Shown here: in pieces, positions 44,995 through 59,000 of the stretch | How the letters are laid out: each line of letters begins with the position of its first letter | Position numbering within the stretch: the stretch's first letter is position 1 | Origin: Macrostomum hystrix | Taxonomy: Eukaryota; Platyhelminthes; Macrostomidae | DNA: 64,000 nucleotides | Direction: 5' to 3' | Assembly (NCBI GenBank): GCA_950097015.1 | Contig: CATNEN010000015.1 | Span: forward strand, 1,595,501 to 1,659,500 | Program-made: the position numbers and the translations under genes | Notes under the pieces: generated by a model | Databases searched by the model: none | Seen by the model: the letters and a program-made list of their open reading frames with translations, nothing else | What the model was told of the DNA's origin: nothing

Positions 44995-46635
44995 TGCTCA
45001 GGTGTCATATCTATCTATATCTGTTTAACTGCTCAGGTGTCTTATCTATCTATATCTGTTTAACTGCTCAGGTGTCATATCTATCTATATCTGTTTAACT
45101 GCTCAGGTGTCTTATCTATCTATATCTGTTTAACTCGCTCAGGTGTCATATCTATCTATATCTGTTTAACTCGCTCAGGTGTCATATCTATCTATATCTG
45201 TTTAACTGCTCAGGTGTCATATCTATCTATATCTGTTTAACTCGCTCAGGTGTCATATCTATCTATATCTGTTTAACTCGCTCAGGTGTCATATCTATCT
45301 ATATCTGTTTAACTGCTCAGGTGTCATATCTATCTATATCTGTTTAACTCGCTCAGGTGTCATATCTATCTATATCTGTTTAATTCGCTCAGGTGTCATA
45401 TCTATCTATATCTGTTTAACTGCTCAGGTGTCATATCTATCTATATCTGTTTAACTGCTCAGGTGTCATATCTATCTATATCTGTTTAACTGCTCAGGTG
45501 TCATATCTATCTATATCTGTTTAATTCGCTCAGGTGTCATATCTATCTATATCTGTTTAATTCGCTCAGGTGTCATATCTATCTATATCTGTTTAATTCG
45601 CTCAGGTGTCATATCTATCTATATCTGTTTAATTCGCTCAGGTGTCATATCTATCTATATCTGTTTAACTCGCTCAGGTGTCATATCTATCTATATCTGT
45701 TTAACTGCTCAGGTGTCATATCTATCTATATCTGTTTAACTGCTCAGGTGTCATATCTATCTATATCTGTTTAATTCGCTCAGGTGTCATATCTATCTAT
45801 ATCTGTTTAATTCGCTCAGGTGTCATATCTATCTATATCTGTTTAATTCGCTCAGGTGTCATATCTATCTATATCTGTTTAATTCGCTCAGGTGTCATAT
45901 CTATCTATATCTGTTTAACTCGCTCAGGTGTCATATCTATCTATATCTGTTTAACTCGCTCAGGTGTCATATCTATCTATATCTGTTTAATTCGCTCAGG
46001 TGTCATATCTATCTATATCTGTTTAACTCGCTCAGGTGTCATATCTATCTATATCTGTTTAACTGCTCAGGTGTCTTATCTATCTATATCTGTTTAACTG
46101 CTCAGGTGTCATATCTATCTATATCTGTTTAACTGCTCAGGTGTCTTATCTATCTATATCTGTTTAACTCGCTCAGGTGTCATATCTATCTATATCTGTT
46201 TAACTCGCTCAGGTGTCATATCTATCTATATCTGTTTAACTGCTCAGGTGTCATATCTATCTATATCTGTTTAACTCGCTCAGGTGTCATATCTATCTAT
46301 ATCTGTTTAACTCGCTCAGGTGTCATATCTATCTATATCTGTTTAACTGCTCCGGTGTCATATCTATCTATATCTGTTTAACTCGCTCAGGTGTCATATC
46401 TATCTATATCTGTTTAACTGCTCAGGTGTCATATATATCTATATCTGTTTAATTCGCTCAGGTGTCATATCTATCTATATCTGTTTAACTGCTCAGGTGT
46501 CATATATATCTATATCTGTTTAACTGCTCAGGTGTCATATCTATCTATATCTGTTTAACTCGCTCAGGTGTCATATCTATCTATATCTGTTTAACTCGCT
46601 CAGGTGTCATATCTATCTATATCTGTTTAACTGCG
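44995..46635. repeat. Minisatellite, 35/36-bp unit, 1.6 kb, very homogeneous
   Basis: About 46 copies of CTCAGGTGTCATATCTATCT + ATATCTGTTTAACTG, with TAACTG/TAACTCG/TAATTCG variants that change the length by one base. It lies just downstream of the stop of the FRMD4-like gene. Confidence 0.95.
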
Positions 46636-46768
46636 AGGCAGATTGCAAAAAAGAGGAAAAATTGAGGGTAAACTGTGAGCTCAAAAATGGAGATTGCTCA
46701 GCGCAGACTAAGCATATTAAGTCCGAGTGTAAAACCACTGGCTAGAGGGCGGAAGCTTTGGTGTCAGA

Positions 46769-49700
46769 CTACAAAAATGTACTTTTATCGGCGTCTTCGT
46801 TCTCGTCGAAGCAGCAGTCGTTGTCATCGCCGTGACCGTGGCCGATGGGACTGCCGACTTCGCCATCGGATGCCAGGAGGCCTCGGCGCCAGAGCTTTCG
46901 CTGCTGCTCTTCGCTAGACATCTGCAGCGCCTGCGGGGTAGTCAGCGGCTGCGGCGTCTGCGGAAGCGGCGAGAGCGGCTCCTGGAAGTGGCAGCCCGGC
47001 GGACGGATTGAGCGAGACGTCGAGCCGCTCTTTTTTAAGTACCGGCGCTGGCGCGGCTGCTGCTGGGTCGGAGACGGCGACAGGAACTCCGCGCTGCCGC
47101 TGTGGTCGCTGGAGGTGTCGTCGTTACTTCCGTATCTGCCCGATTTCATCAATAGTTCACGTCAGAGAACTCAAAGGTTTTTTGGCACTAAAATTAATAA
47201 ATCCATATAGTTTGACAGCGTTATATTTTTGGGATCAGAATAGGTGTTCCATCTAGGTGGACAGTGTTCTATTTTTAGCATCAGAAGGGTTTTCAATCTA
47301 GGCGGAGTGTTATATTTTTAGCATCAGAAGGGGTGTTCAATCTAGGCGGACAGTGTTCTATTTTTAGCATCAGAAGGGTGTTCAATCTAGGCGGACAGTG
47401 TTCTATTTTTAGCATCAGAATAGGTGTTCCATCTAGGCGGACAGTGTTCTATTTTTAGCATCAGAAGGGTGTTCAATCTAGGCGGACAGTGTTCTATTTT
47501 TAGCATCAGAATAGGTGTTCCATCTAGGCGGACAGTGTTCTATTTTTAGCACCTGAAAAGGTGTTCCATCTAGGCGGACAGTGTTCTATTTTTAGCACCA
47601 GAATAGGTGTTCAATCTAGGCGGACAGTGTTATATCTTTTAGAAGAATGGAACAAGTAGGTCAGCACAATATCCAGAGTCATAAATCAATATTTTAAGTA
47701 AAAACGTTAAAGGTTAGGAACTAAATAAATTTACTTCATTTAAACCACTCAAATTTCTTTCTTTCTTGCTCAGCCATCCTCAAAAGAATGCTTCCAATTG
47801 ATAAGAAGCAGTAGGTCCTCGTTTGCGTGACTTAAACGCAAAGTTTTTAAAGTAATTAATCCAAAAAGCAGGTAAAAATTAACTAGTAAATGCTAGGAAG
47901 AGAAATAACAACAGTCAAAGTGCATGGCCACATGTTTATAATGCAAACGTGCAAAACTGTGGTCGTTACGGCAAATTTGGCAATGCCAAACAACAGCAAA
48001 ATAGTATATGGTGCAAGGCAGTTAATATTGTGTTTGTATTTCCAATTTCACAGCTTTAGCTGTTTCTAAAACTTTGGAATGAAAATATGAAAATAGTTAT
48101 GATTTCATTGCCGAGCGAAAAAAATCGAGGCTTTATAAAAAGTCAATCTCTCCGCTAAATTGAAATTGAAAGATTTCAAATAAAAATATCACACTTAGCT
48201 GCATGAAATACTACTGATAAGGTGAGGCAAGTAGTCTGTTAAGTACGCGGAACAAAACTGCGCATGCATTCGCTTGACTCTGCTATTTAGTCTATGGTCC
48301 AAAGAGGTCCCGGAAACTATCAGCTACTCATCGTTTGTAAATAGTAAGAGCTGGAAAATATAAAAAGTGCATGCACGAAGCTAGCAACACTAAAAGTGCA
48401 TAGTGCTACCAGACATACAGTTAGTAAAGTGAGATGAGATGAGAAGTTAGGCAGGCTAGGATAAGTAATTAAGCACAACATCACCAAGGTTCTAGCAGGG
48501 ATTAGAGCTATTTTAATCTAGTGCATAATATATTTTATCTATTTAATTCACAACTTCGGCTTTTCTAATGTACTTTCAAAGATAAATGCAGCGCGAAGAT
48601 TGATTTCAAAAAATTGACTAGATTTTCTTGAACTTTATAAAAGTTCACATGGGTCGATTCCTGCTTGGTAAAAAATATTTTTTTTAATTATTATATTGAG
48701 TAATATCTAACTGATTGTACTGGATGGGATCTCAGAAATCCTAAACCCAGATTCTACTGGATGGGATCTCAGAAATCCTAAACCCAGATTCTACTGGATG
48801 GGATCTCAGAAATCCTAAACCCAGATTCTACTGGATGGGATCTCAGAATCTCAGAAATCCCAAACCCAGATTCTACTGGATGGGATCTCAGAAATCCTAA
48901 ACCCAGATTCCACTGGATGGGATCTCAGAAATCCTAACGATCTAACAATGGGATCTGAAAATACCACGCCATCCTATTGTAACAAACCAAAGGGAAATTA
49001 TGACGTTTCTAGGAAATACAACAACTCATAAGCGAGCAACGCTTAAATAAATCACGTAAACTTCTGAAATCCTAAAACGGAGCCTCCTCAGCTTACGCAT
49101 CGAATCTGTTGACAACAGGCAACGAAGCTGCTGCTGCTGCGGCGGCGGCGGCGGCGGCGGCGGCAGACACCGCGGGGAAGCTGGTGTTGACAGGCAGCGG
49201 TAGATTAGTGCGAAACAAATGATTGACAGGCCGCTGCGAAATCGCGGCCAAACTGTCAGCCGATTCTTCGGATCCGCAGCCAACTGTCAGCAGGTCGCCC
49301 AGACTGTTGGACCGGCGACCCAGCGACCCAGACTTGGCGGCCAGGCTGCCACCGCGACGCAGCGCCACAACAGACGAGGAAGCGTCCGTGGCATCAGCGA
49401 CGCCAGCGCGCGAGCCCCCCCAGTCCGGGACTTCCACGGCGTCGGACGCGGAGGCGGCCGGAGGTCGAGCGCGGAAACCGCTGGAGTTTTTGAAACAATA
49501 GGACGGTAAGATGATTCACGAACTGGAAGGCGCCGACACAGCCACCCGTAGTGGCTGATGCTGGTACCCATTTCACAGCTGAAGCATTATAAGTGCTGCT
49601 TAAAGGACAAAAATTAAATTCCCCCATGGGCTGAGATTCGAACTCCTGACGGCATATACCTGACAAAGGCCAAGCCAGCGCTGAGAGATTGTGATGAGGA

Positions 49701-52700
49701 GTCGCGGCTGATGTCAGATGACAAACTGTAGCTATCCGGGTGGGAGCGCTGGTGCTGATGCCGCTGCTGATGCTGCTGCTGCTGCGGACTCGGCGTGTGA
49801 TACTGCTGCTGATGCTGATGCAGAGAGTTCTAAAAAATTGAATTCAAGAGTAATTATATGATACCTCCAACATTTGAGAGCAGGCTGAGAGACTCCAAAA
49901 AAACATTTAAGACGCACAAGACGTCTGAAAAACACCCCAGAAACGTTAAATACACAACAGACATCTGAAAGACATCCCTAGCTAGTAGACACATGCAAGA
50001 CACCCCAGATACCCCTTGACACCAGTTAGACACCCCTAGACACCTGTTAGACACCCCTAGACACCTGTTAGACATCCCTAGACACATGAAAGACACCCCT
50101 AGACACCTGAGAACAGTCTGAGACACCCCAGAGATTCAGGTACTAACGCTGTAGATGTGCTCGAGGCTTCCGCCCGGGTTGGCCAGAGAAGCAAACGAAG
50201 CGCCCAGCCGGAAATCCGGGCAGGTGGCGTTGCCGCGCACCAGGCTGCCGCCCTCACGAGAGGCGGCCTCGGCGCGAAGCTTCTGGATGCGCCGATTCAG
50301 CTGCTGCAGCTGCAAGGTGCGAAATTTGAGCAAGTTGCGGCAATCTCAGTATCTCTCTCTTTCCTCCACTTTCCCTCCAATGGAGCCAGGCCCTCACCTG
50401 CTCCTGAGCTCTCTGACACTCGGCCACTCGGCGCTTCTTCAACTGCCAGCCGGCGAGTCTGGCCTCCTTGGCTTCGCGCAGCAGCCGCGTGTTGGCCTCC
50501 ACCTTGGCCTTCTGCACCGAGGCTTCCAGCTGCAGGGCGGCCAGCTGTCAGTGGCGGCGGGGTGAAGAGTTACATTTGAAGGTCAATTTCAGGGTACACT
50601 TAAAGGTCAATTTTAGCTTACAGTATAAGGTCAGGGGGTCAGTGGCAGAGCGGTTAGCGGGCCAAGGTCTCCGAGCTCGATTCCACGGTGAGGCCACATT
50701 TATTTATATCAGCCGCGGAGAGAAGGCTTGGCGGCTTGTCGTGCAATTTACGGCCTTGAGGGCCAACCTCCAAGGCACAGTGAAATGCACACTGCCTGAC
50801 GATGAGAAAGTCAGAGCAGATGTGCACAACTGTGCGAGCGTGTGCGAGCGTGTGCCTGCGTACAGTATCTGTGTGCGTGTGTGCTCAGGAGTCAGCGAAA
50901 TGGGCAGAATTCCCTCCTGTGTCACCACATGATGTGCCAGTGCCCGCAGCCCTCCTGCAATTATCAATAACTTTATTATTAAGGGTACAGTTGAAGGTCA
51001 AGTTAAGGGTGCACTTAAAGGTCAAGTTACGGGTACAGTTAAAGGTCAGGTTAAGGGTGCAGTTGAAGGTCAAGTTAATGGTGCAGTTGAAGGTCAAGTT
51101 AAGGGTGCAGTTGAAGGTCAAGATTAGGTTCAGCGTACCTCCCGCGCCAAGTCCTCATCCAAGCCGCTGCTGGCATCTCCGTTCAAACCACAGCCAATTA
51201 CGCCATGGTCACTGCCGCCAACAGAAGCCGTAGTCGGCCCGACGGCGACAAGAAACTGAGTCAGCTGAAACCGGTCTGCCGTGCTGCTGTTGCTGAGAGC
51301 CTGACAAAATTTCATTGTCAGATGCGCTTTGATGAGAATAAAACTAGTTTTGATTCAAATCTGCCGACACTTCTTTTAGCCTAGTCTACTGTAAGTAGAA
51401 ATGTGAAATTATTAAGCGGCTAATTTAATTTCAAAACTAAATAAGAGCCGATTCACACGAACCTTCTCTTCGGCCACCAAGCGCGCCAATTCGTTCTCCT
51501 TGCCGGCTTTCTGGGCGCGCAGGTTAGTCAGCAGATGGCGCAACTCCCAGTAGCGCTTGGTAAGGGCCGCTTTGCGCTCACGTTGCTGCAGCTCCAGCTG
51601 GTAACGCTGCCGATCGTCCAGATCATCGCTAGACCGATCACCGACTGTGGACGGACCGGCAGCCAGGCGAAGGTCAGCAGCGGAGCCGGAGCATTGATGC
51701 ATCAGCAGCAGCAGGGCCGCCGGGCCACGGAGAGGCAGCTGCCCGCGGCTGCGTCGAGAGGCTACAGCGGCTGCGGCTGCCGCGGCGGCGATGTCGGTGG
51801 AAGCCGAATGGCTGCTGTTCAAGCTGCCGCTGCTGCCGTGATGAAAGGGCAGCCGGTTGACACTCTGCGTACTCCGGACTGTGGGATGGGACCAGCTGCG
51901 GCTGTGGAACCAGCTTCCATCTATTCATAACCAGCTTACATCTATTCATAACCAGCTTCCATCTATTCATAACCAGCTTCCATCTATTCATAACCAGCTT
52001 CCATCTATTCATAACCAGCTTCCATCTATTCATAACCAGCTTCCATCTATTCATAACCAGCTTCCATCTATTCATAACCAGCTTCCATCTATTCATAACC
52101 AGCTTCCATCTATTCATAACCAGCTTCCATCTATTCATAACCAGCTTCCATCTATTCATAACCAGCTTTCATCTATTCAAAGTGAGTGGGGAAGATGGTG
52201 AGTGGGGAAGATTGTGAGTGGGGAAGATGGTGAGTGGGGAAGATGGTGAGTGGGGAAGATGGTGAGTGGGGAAGATGGTGAGTGGGGAAGAATGTGAGTG
52301 GGGAAGATGGTGACTGGGAAGATGGTGAGTGGGGAAGATGGTGAGTGGGAGATGGGAGATGCAGTACAATGGGAACTCACACGCGGGCAGGCGACCGCCG
52401 GATGAATTCATCCGCGGACTCGACCGGGCCTCGTCCAGTCCAGACAGCGAGGTCCGACCGACGCAGTCGCCTCCGTCGGTGACGTCGCTGAAGTTAGCAT
52501 AACCGGAACAGGCGGCAGTGGCGGCTGCAGCGGTGGCGGCGGCCGAGGCGAGCTGGGCGATGGTCGGGTGGCTGAAGCTCGCAGGGTCGGCAGCCGCTGA
52601 GGCCATGGAAGGCGCCGGGGTGGTGGGACTGGCGGGTCGGGAGTGGCATCCGCAGGAGCTGCCTGCGCTAGGTGAGGCCGCCCGCAGGGGCTGATGTAAC

Positions 52701-53065
52701 AGCCTGACCGGAGTAGCGCCTGCTGACACAGCAGCATCGGCTGATGAGGTTGAGATCTGCGGTCCGAGAGTTGGGGGCAGAGAGACGTAGATAGAGAAGT
52801 AGATAGAGAAGTAGATAGAGATGTAGGTTGAGTTAGAGAGGGAAGTATTTGAAATGGAGAAACTTATACTCAATTAATATAACTAATATTATTATACATA
52901 TTAGTAGCGAGAATTAGTTGCGTACTTGAATAGGCTAGCACTGAGAGGGAGCTTCAGGATTTATTTTGTCATATTTATATCTGCTTTCTGTTCGTAAAGG
53001 CTGTGTGCCTGGAGTAAGCGAGTCCTTAAATGCGCGCTCCGCATTCTCATTATCAAGATAAGAAG

Positions 53066-53096
<31 letters not shown>

Positions 53097-56000
53097 ACAC
53101 ACACACACACACGCCGAAACAAAAATGCGAATAGGCAAGCTGAGTAGATGTGCAATTCTTTGAGTAGATTGTTGCCAAATTTATGAAATTGCTGCATATT
53201 TGCCTTATAAGCTTGCCTTATCTAGCACTTCTCTATCTCACACTTCTCAGTCTCACAGTTCTCAGACTTACAGTTCTCAGACTCACTGTTCTAAGACTCA
53301 CAGTTCTCAGTCTCACAGTTCGCAGTCTCACAGTTCGCAGCCTCACAGTTCTCAGACTCACAGTTCTCAGTCTCACAATTCGCAGTCTCACAGTTCTCAG
53401 TCTCACAGTTCTCAGTCTCACAGTTCTCAGACTCACAGTTCTCAGACTCACAGTTCGCAGTCTCACAGTTCGCAGCCTCACAGTTCTCAGTCTCACAATT
53501 CGCAGTCTCACAGTTCTCAGTCTCACAGTTCTCAGTCTCACAGTTCTCAGACTCACAGTTCTCAGACTCACAGTTCGCAGTCTCACAGTTCGCAGCCTCA
53601 CAGTTCTCAGACTCACAGTTCTCAGTCTCACAATTCGCAGTCTCACAGTTCTCAGTCTCACAGTTCTCAGTCTCACAGTTCTCAGACTCACAGTTCTCAG
53701 ACTCACAGTTCTCAGTCTCACAGTTCGCAGTCTCACAGTTCTCAGTCTCACACTTCTCAGTCTCACAGTTCTCAGTCTCACAGATCTCAGTCTCACAGTT
53801 CTCAGTCTCACAGTTCTCAGTCTCACAGTTCTCAGTCTCACAGTTCTCAGTCTCACAGTTCTCAGTCTCACAGTTCTCAGTCTCACAGTTCTCAGTCTCA
53901 CAGATCTCAGTCTCACAGTTCTCAGTCTCACAGATCTCAGTCTCACAGATCTCAGTCTCACAGTTCTCAGTCTCACAGTTCTCAGTCTCACAGATCTCAG
54001 TCTCACAGTTCTCAGTCTCACAGTTCTCAGTCTCACAGTTCTCAGTCTCACAGTTCTCAGTCTCACAGTTCTCAGTCTCACAGATCTCAGTCTCACAGAT
54101 CTCAGTCTCACAGATCTCAGTCTCACAGATCTCAGTCTCACAGATCTCAGTCTCACAGATCTCAGTCTCACAGATCTCAGTCTCACAGATCTCAGTCTCA
54201 CAGATCTCAGTCTCACAGTTCTCAGTCTCACAGTTCTCAGTCTCACAGTTCTCAGTCTCACAGTTCTCAGTCTCACAGTTCTCAAGTTTATTATTTTCGG
54301 AATCAAATTTTTAGACTGGGCATCTGTGCAAGTACAACTCTGGTCATAAATTAACCGATAAAAGTGATCTATAAGATGTCGCAAAGCCATGAGTTCCCCC
54401 ACAACGCACAGGAACTCACAGGGTCATTGCTGGCAAACTGATCCAGATTATAGTGACCTCTGCTGCTGCTGCTAAGGACCTTAAAGAATCTCTTAGAAGA
54501 TTTCTGACTCTGTACCTCAGTTTGCTCACATTCCATCGCGATTCCTCTGAGCAATAATCTAAATCAAAAGGCTTCTCAAGCTCTGGAACATATTTTTTGC
54601 TTTCATTTTAAATATACGGTCCAACAGTACAGGGCTCGCTCTAACCCGACTCTTGTTGGCCAATAGTATTAGCTAAGAGAAACAGACTCAGAATGTACTT
54701 TTAGCTGCTCGTGCCTGCTCAGAAAGAAAACTAAACAAAATCATTTAAAATTCTCTTTCTTTTCTTCAATACGGATCTCTTGATTCAAAATTTTCTTACC
54801 GCTCCCAGGCTAACCGAGAATATTCTTTTGGGTGAGAGCGAAGGCACGACTAGCTGAGAAACAGAAAATTAGTAGCTCAGGTTGAGACTAGAAATATTGC
54901 CTTACGAGTAGATAAGATTGTTCTCATAGTTTGTGAGCTAAGAAAATTTAATAAACAAGCAATTCAAATTATATACTGTGCTTCATACTCGTATATTCTT
55001 CTCTACGGATCATAAATCCCGTTTTCAGTCATTAAACCAACCGCTCATAAATCTAATTTCAGTCATTCAATCAACAGCCGCTCATTAATCTAATTTCAGT
55101 CATTCACTTAACAGCCGCTCATAAATCTAATTTCAGTCATTCACTCAACAGCCGCTCACAAATCTAATTTCAGTCATTCACTCAACAGCCGCTCATAAAT
55201 CTAATTTCAGTCATTCACTCAACAGCCGCTTATAAATCTAATTTCAGTCATTCAATCAACAGCCGCTCATAAATCTAATTTCAGTCATTCAATCAACAGC
55301 CGCTCATAAATCTAATTTCAGTCATTCAATCAACAGCCGCTCATAAATCTAATTTCAGTCATTCAATCAACAGCCGCTCATTAATCTAATTTCAGTCATT
55401 CACTTAACAGCCGCTCATAAATCTAATTTCAGTCATTCACTCAACAGCCGCTCACAAATCTAATTTCAGTCATTCACTCAACAGCCGCTCATAAATCTAA
55501 TTTCAGTCATTCAATCAACAGCCGCTCATAAATCTAATTTCAGTCATTCAATCAACAGCCGCTCATAAATCTAATTTCAGTCATTCAATCAACAGCCGCT
55601 CATAAATCTAATTTCAGTCATTCACTCAACAGCCGCTCATAAATCTAATTTCAGTCATTCACCCAACAGCCGCTCATAAATCTAATTTCAGTCATTCAAT
55701 CAACAGCCGCTCATAAATCTAATTTCAGTCATTCACTCAACAGCCGCTCATAAATCTAATTTCAGTCATTCAATCAACAACCGCTCATAAATCTAATTTC
55801 AGTCATTCACTCAACAGCCGCTCATAAATCTAATTTCAGTCATTCACCCAACAGCCGCTCATAAATCTAATTTCAGTCATTCACTCAACAGCCGCTCACA
55901 AATCTAATTTCAGTCATTCACTCAACAGCCGCTCATAAATCTAATTTCAGTCATTCACTCAACAGCCGCTCATAAATCTAATTTCAGTCATTCACTCAAC

Positions 56001-59000
56001 AGCCGCTCATAAATCTAATTTCAGTCATTCACTCAACAGCCGCTCATAAATCTAATTTCAGTCATTCAATCAACAGCCGCTCATAAATCTAATTTCAGTC
56101 ATTCAATCAACAGCCGCTCATAAATCTAATTTCAGTCATTCACTCAACAGCCGCTCATAAATATAATTTCAGTCATTCACCCAACAGCCGCTTATAAATC
56201 TAATTTCAGTCATTCAATCAACAGCCGCTCATAAATCTAATTTCAGTCATTCAATCAACAGCCGCTCATAAATCTAATTTCAGTCATTCAATCAACAGCC
56301 GCTCATAAATCTAATTTCAGTCATTCAATCAACAGCCGCTCATAAATCTAATTTCAGTCATTCACTCAACAACCGCTCATAAATCTAATTTCAGTCATTC
56401 ACTCAACAGCCGCTCATAAATCTAATTTCAGTCATTCACCCAACAGCCGCTCATAAATCTAATTTCAGTCATTCAATCAACAGCCGCTCATAAGAAGTGG
56501 AAGTGGATAAAGTGAAAAATGTCAAGCCCCATACAAAAATGATAACGACATCCAAAATTTAGTTTAACCATTGTAGTTTAACAAGCATTCTGGGTCGTTT
56601 GAGAGCGGGCTCGATACAGAGTCGTTTGAAATTGTTAAAAGCACTTTCAGAAACTAATTTGACTACTTAAAGTAGATAACAAACATAAGATGACAGCCTA
56701 GATTTGATCTGAGCAGGCTGGTCAGGGCAGGCCTTACCCTGTCAAAGCTGCTTCGGTGGAGCAGGCTTGAGCCGCTGGTTCTACAACTGCAGCAGCCGCT
56801 GTCGGCGCCGCCAGCGTTCGACAACGTCGAGGAGTCGGCGGAGGTGGCGGCGCCGAACTCGAGCGTGAACCGGTGCTGCGAGACGGCGAACTCGAACAGA
56901 GCCCTAGCCGCAGCCGGGGAGTCGGCGCGCCAGAAAATCGACGTTGCGGACGTCGATGAGGCGGACGACGAATTGCCAGCAGCCGCTCGACCAGCTGACA
57001 GTCTGAGATGGCAGTTGAATGATTTTCAATCAGCTGCTGGCAACAGTAGGACTACCAAGCCATTCCACCTCCAGTTTTTATACCAATCCGCTGACAGTTA
57101 TTTTTGCCGCACCCGAAGGGAGCAACGCAAGCATACGAAGCTAAAGAACACGGGCCAACTTTTTGTTGCGCATCTTCTAAAACAAGAATCAAGTCGCCAG
57201 CCCTTCATACCGTCGAGATATTCAATGGTTCTGGCCGAAGGTCAGATTTTTCACATAAGAGCTAGTGTATTTCATACCCCCATACACAAACTCACACTGC
57301 GCCTCAGTGCGGCCTTGCCAGGCCTTCCAAACTTCATCAGCACGGCACCCGCATATGCCTACATCATCTACGACTTCGGTGGTCACCTAAATTTATCTAG
57401 ACGGAGCTGCTGGACCTTCAACAAGTGGCACCAGCCGAATATGGACACCCTGATGCAAATTTCTCCCATTTCGCTGATCAAGCCTTTATTTGGGGCAATT
57501 TTAACGCGTTTTCTTGAGTTTCGTGTGCTTGCGATGCTCCGTTCGGGTGCGGCACAAATAACTGTCATGGGGAAATTTATCCCCTTGGTAGTTCTAATGT
57601 TAAATTAGCTCTGTGAGATTTGTAACATAAGTATAAAAACGCGATCACGTTAGATGGATATTGTTAATAAACTATAGTTTATTAACCTGTTAGACAACCA
57701 GTTAGTATTCTTATAAAGTTTTAATTACAAATAAATATGTTAAACATATTTTCTAAATGTTATACAAATATCTTACCAGTAAAATTCCAATTCTTTTCCG
57801 TTCGAAACCTAATGAATAACAATGTTCAAAATTACTTATTTACTATATTTTAATACGTTTTAGTGGACTAAATTTACATGTTACAGTTATGTAATATAAT
57901 AGCCTAACAGTAGCGTCGAAAATTCCTTCAGTTAAATCACGTATTTTAGTAGATTGTTAGTGCCAAAATCACATCCAGTGCAATATAGTACATTGGCAAC
58001 TTTTGTACTCTCCAGATAAAAACAATGGCGGCGTTAGGGTGAAGCTTGGGATTATGGGATCAGTTTGGGATGATGGGATCAGTTTGGGATGATGGGATCA
58101 GTTTGGGATAATGAGATCAGTTTGGGATGATGGGATCAGTTTGGGATGATGGGATCAGTTTGGGATAATGGGATCAGTTTGGGATAATGGGATCAGTTTG
58201 GGGTAATGGGATCAGTTTGGTATGATGGGATCAGTTTGGGGTGATGGGATCAGTTTGGGATGATGGGATCAGTTTGGGATGATGGGATCAGTTAGGGATA
58301 ATGGGATCAGTTTGGGATGATGGGATCAGTTTGGGATAATGGGATTAGTTTGGGATAATGGGATCAGTTTGGGATGATGGGATCAGTTTGGGATGATGGG
58401 ATCAGTTTGGGATGATGGGATCAGTTTGGGATGATGGGATCAGTTTGGGATGATGGGATCAGTTAGGGATAATGGGATCAGTTTGGGATGATGGGATCAG
58501 TTTGGGGTAATGGGATCAGTTTGGTATGATGGGATCAGTTTGGGATGATGGGATCAGTTTGGGATGATGGGATCAGTTTGGGATGATGGGATGAGTTAGG
58601 GATGATGGGATCAGTTAGGGATGATGGGATCAGTTTGGGATGATGGGATCAGTTTGGGATGATGGGATCAGTTTGGGATGATGGGATCAGTTTGGGATGA
58701 TGGGATCAGTTTGGGATGATGGGATCAGTTTGGGATGATGGGATCAGTTTGGGATGATGGGATCAGTTTGGGATGATGGGATCAGTTTGGGATGATGGGA
58801 TCAGTTTGGGATGATGGGATCAGTTTGGGATGATGGGATCAGTTTGGGATGATGGGATCAGTTTGGGATGATGGGATGAGTTTGGGATAATGGGATCAGT
58901 TTGGGATGATGGGATCAGTTTGGGATGATGGGATCAGTTTGGGATGACGGGATCAGTTTGGGATGATGGGATCAGTTTGGAATAATGGGATCAGTGGATG

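Noticed and set aside
44995..46635. CRISPR-like regular array
   Set aside because: Units are contiguous with no unique spacers and this is a eukaryotic locus; it is a minisatellite.
49620..49665. tRNA-like B box (GTTCGAATCTC on the minus strand) just after the donor of exon 49829-49660
   Set aside because: No A box or SINE body nearby; likely chance or a short relic.
53183..54402. Three overlapping ORFs of 384-389 codons (SHSSQ, LSLTV, RLRTV repeats)
   Set aside because: Unit length of 15 bp keeps all frames open; no start context, domain or splice support.
56844..57608. 254-codon plus-strand ORF
   Set aside because: It is the antisense of a FERM exon joined to a MITE; the minus-strand exon has the conserved FERM motif and matching splice phases.
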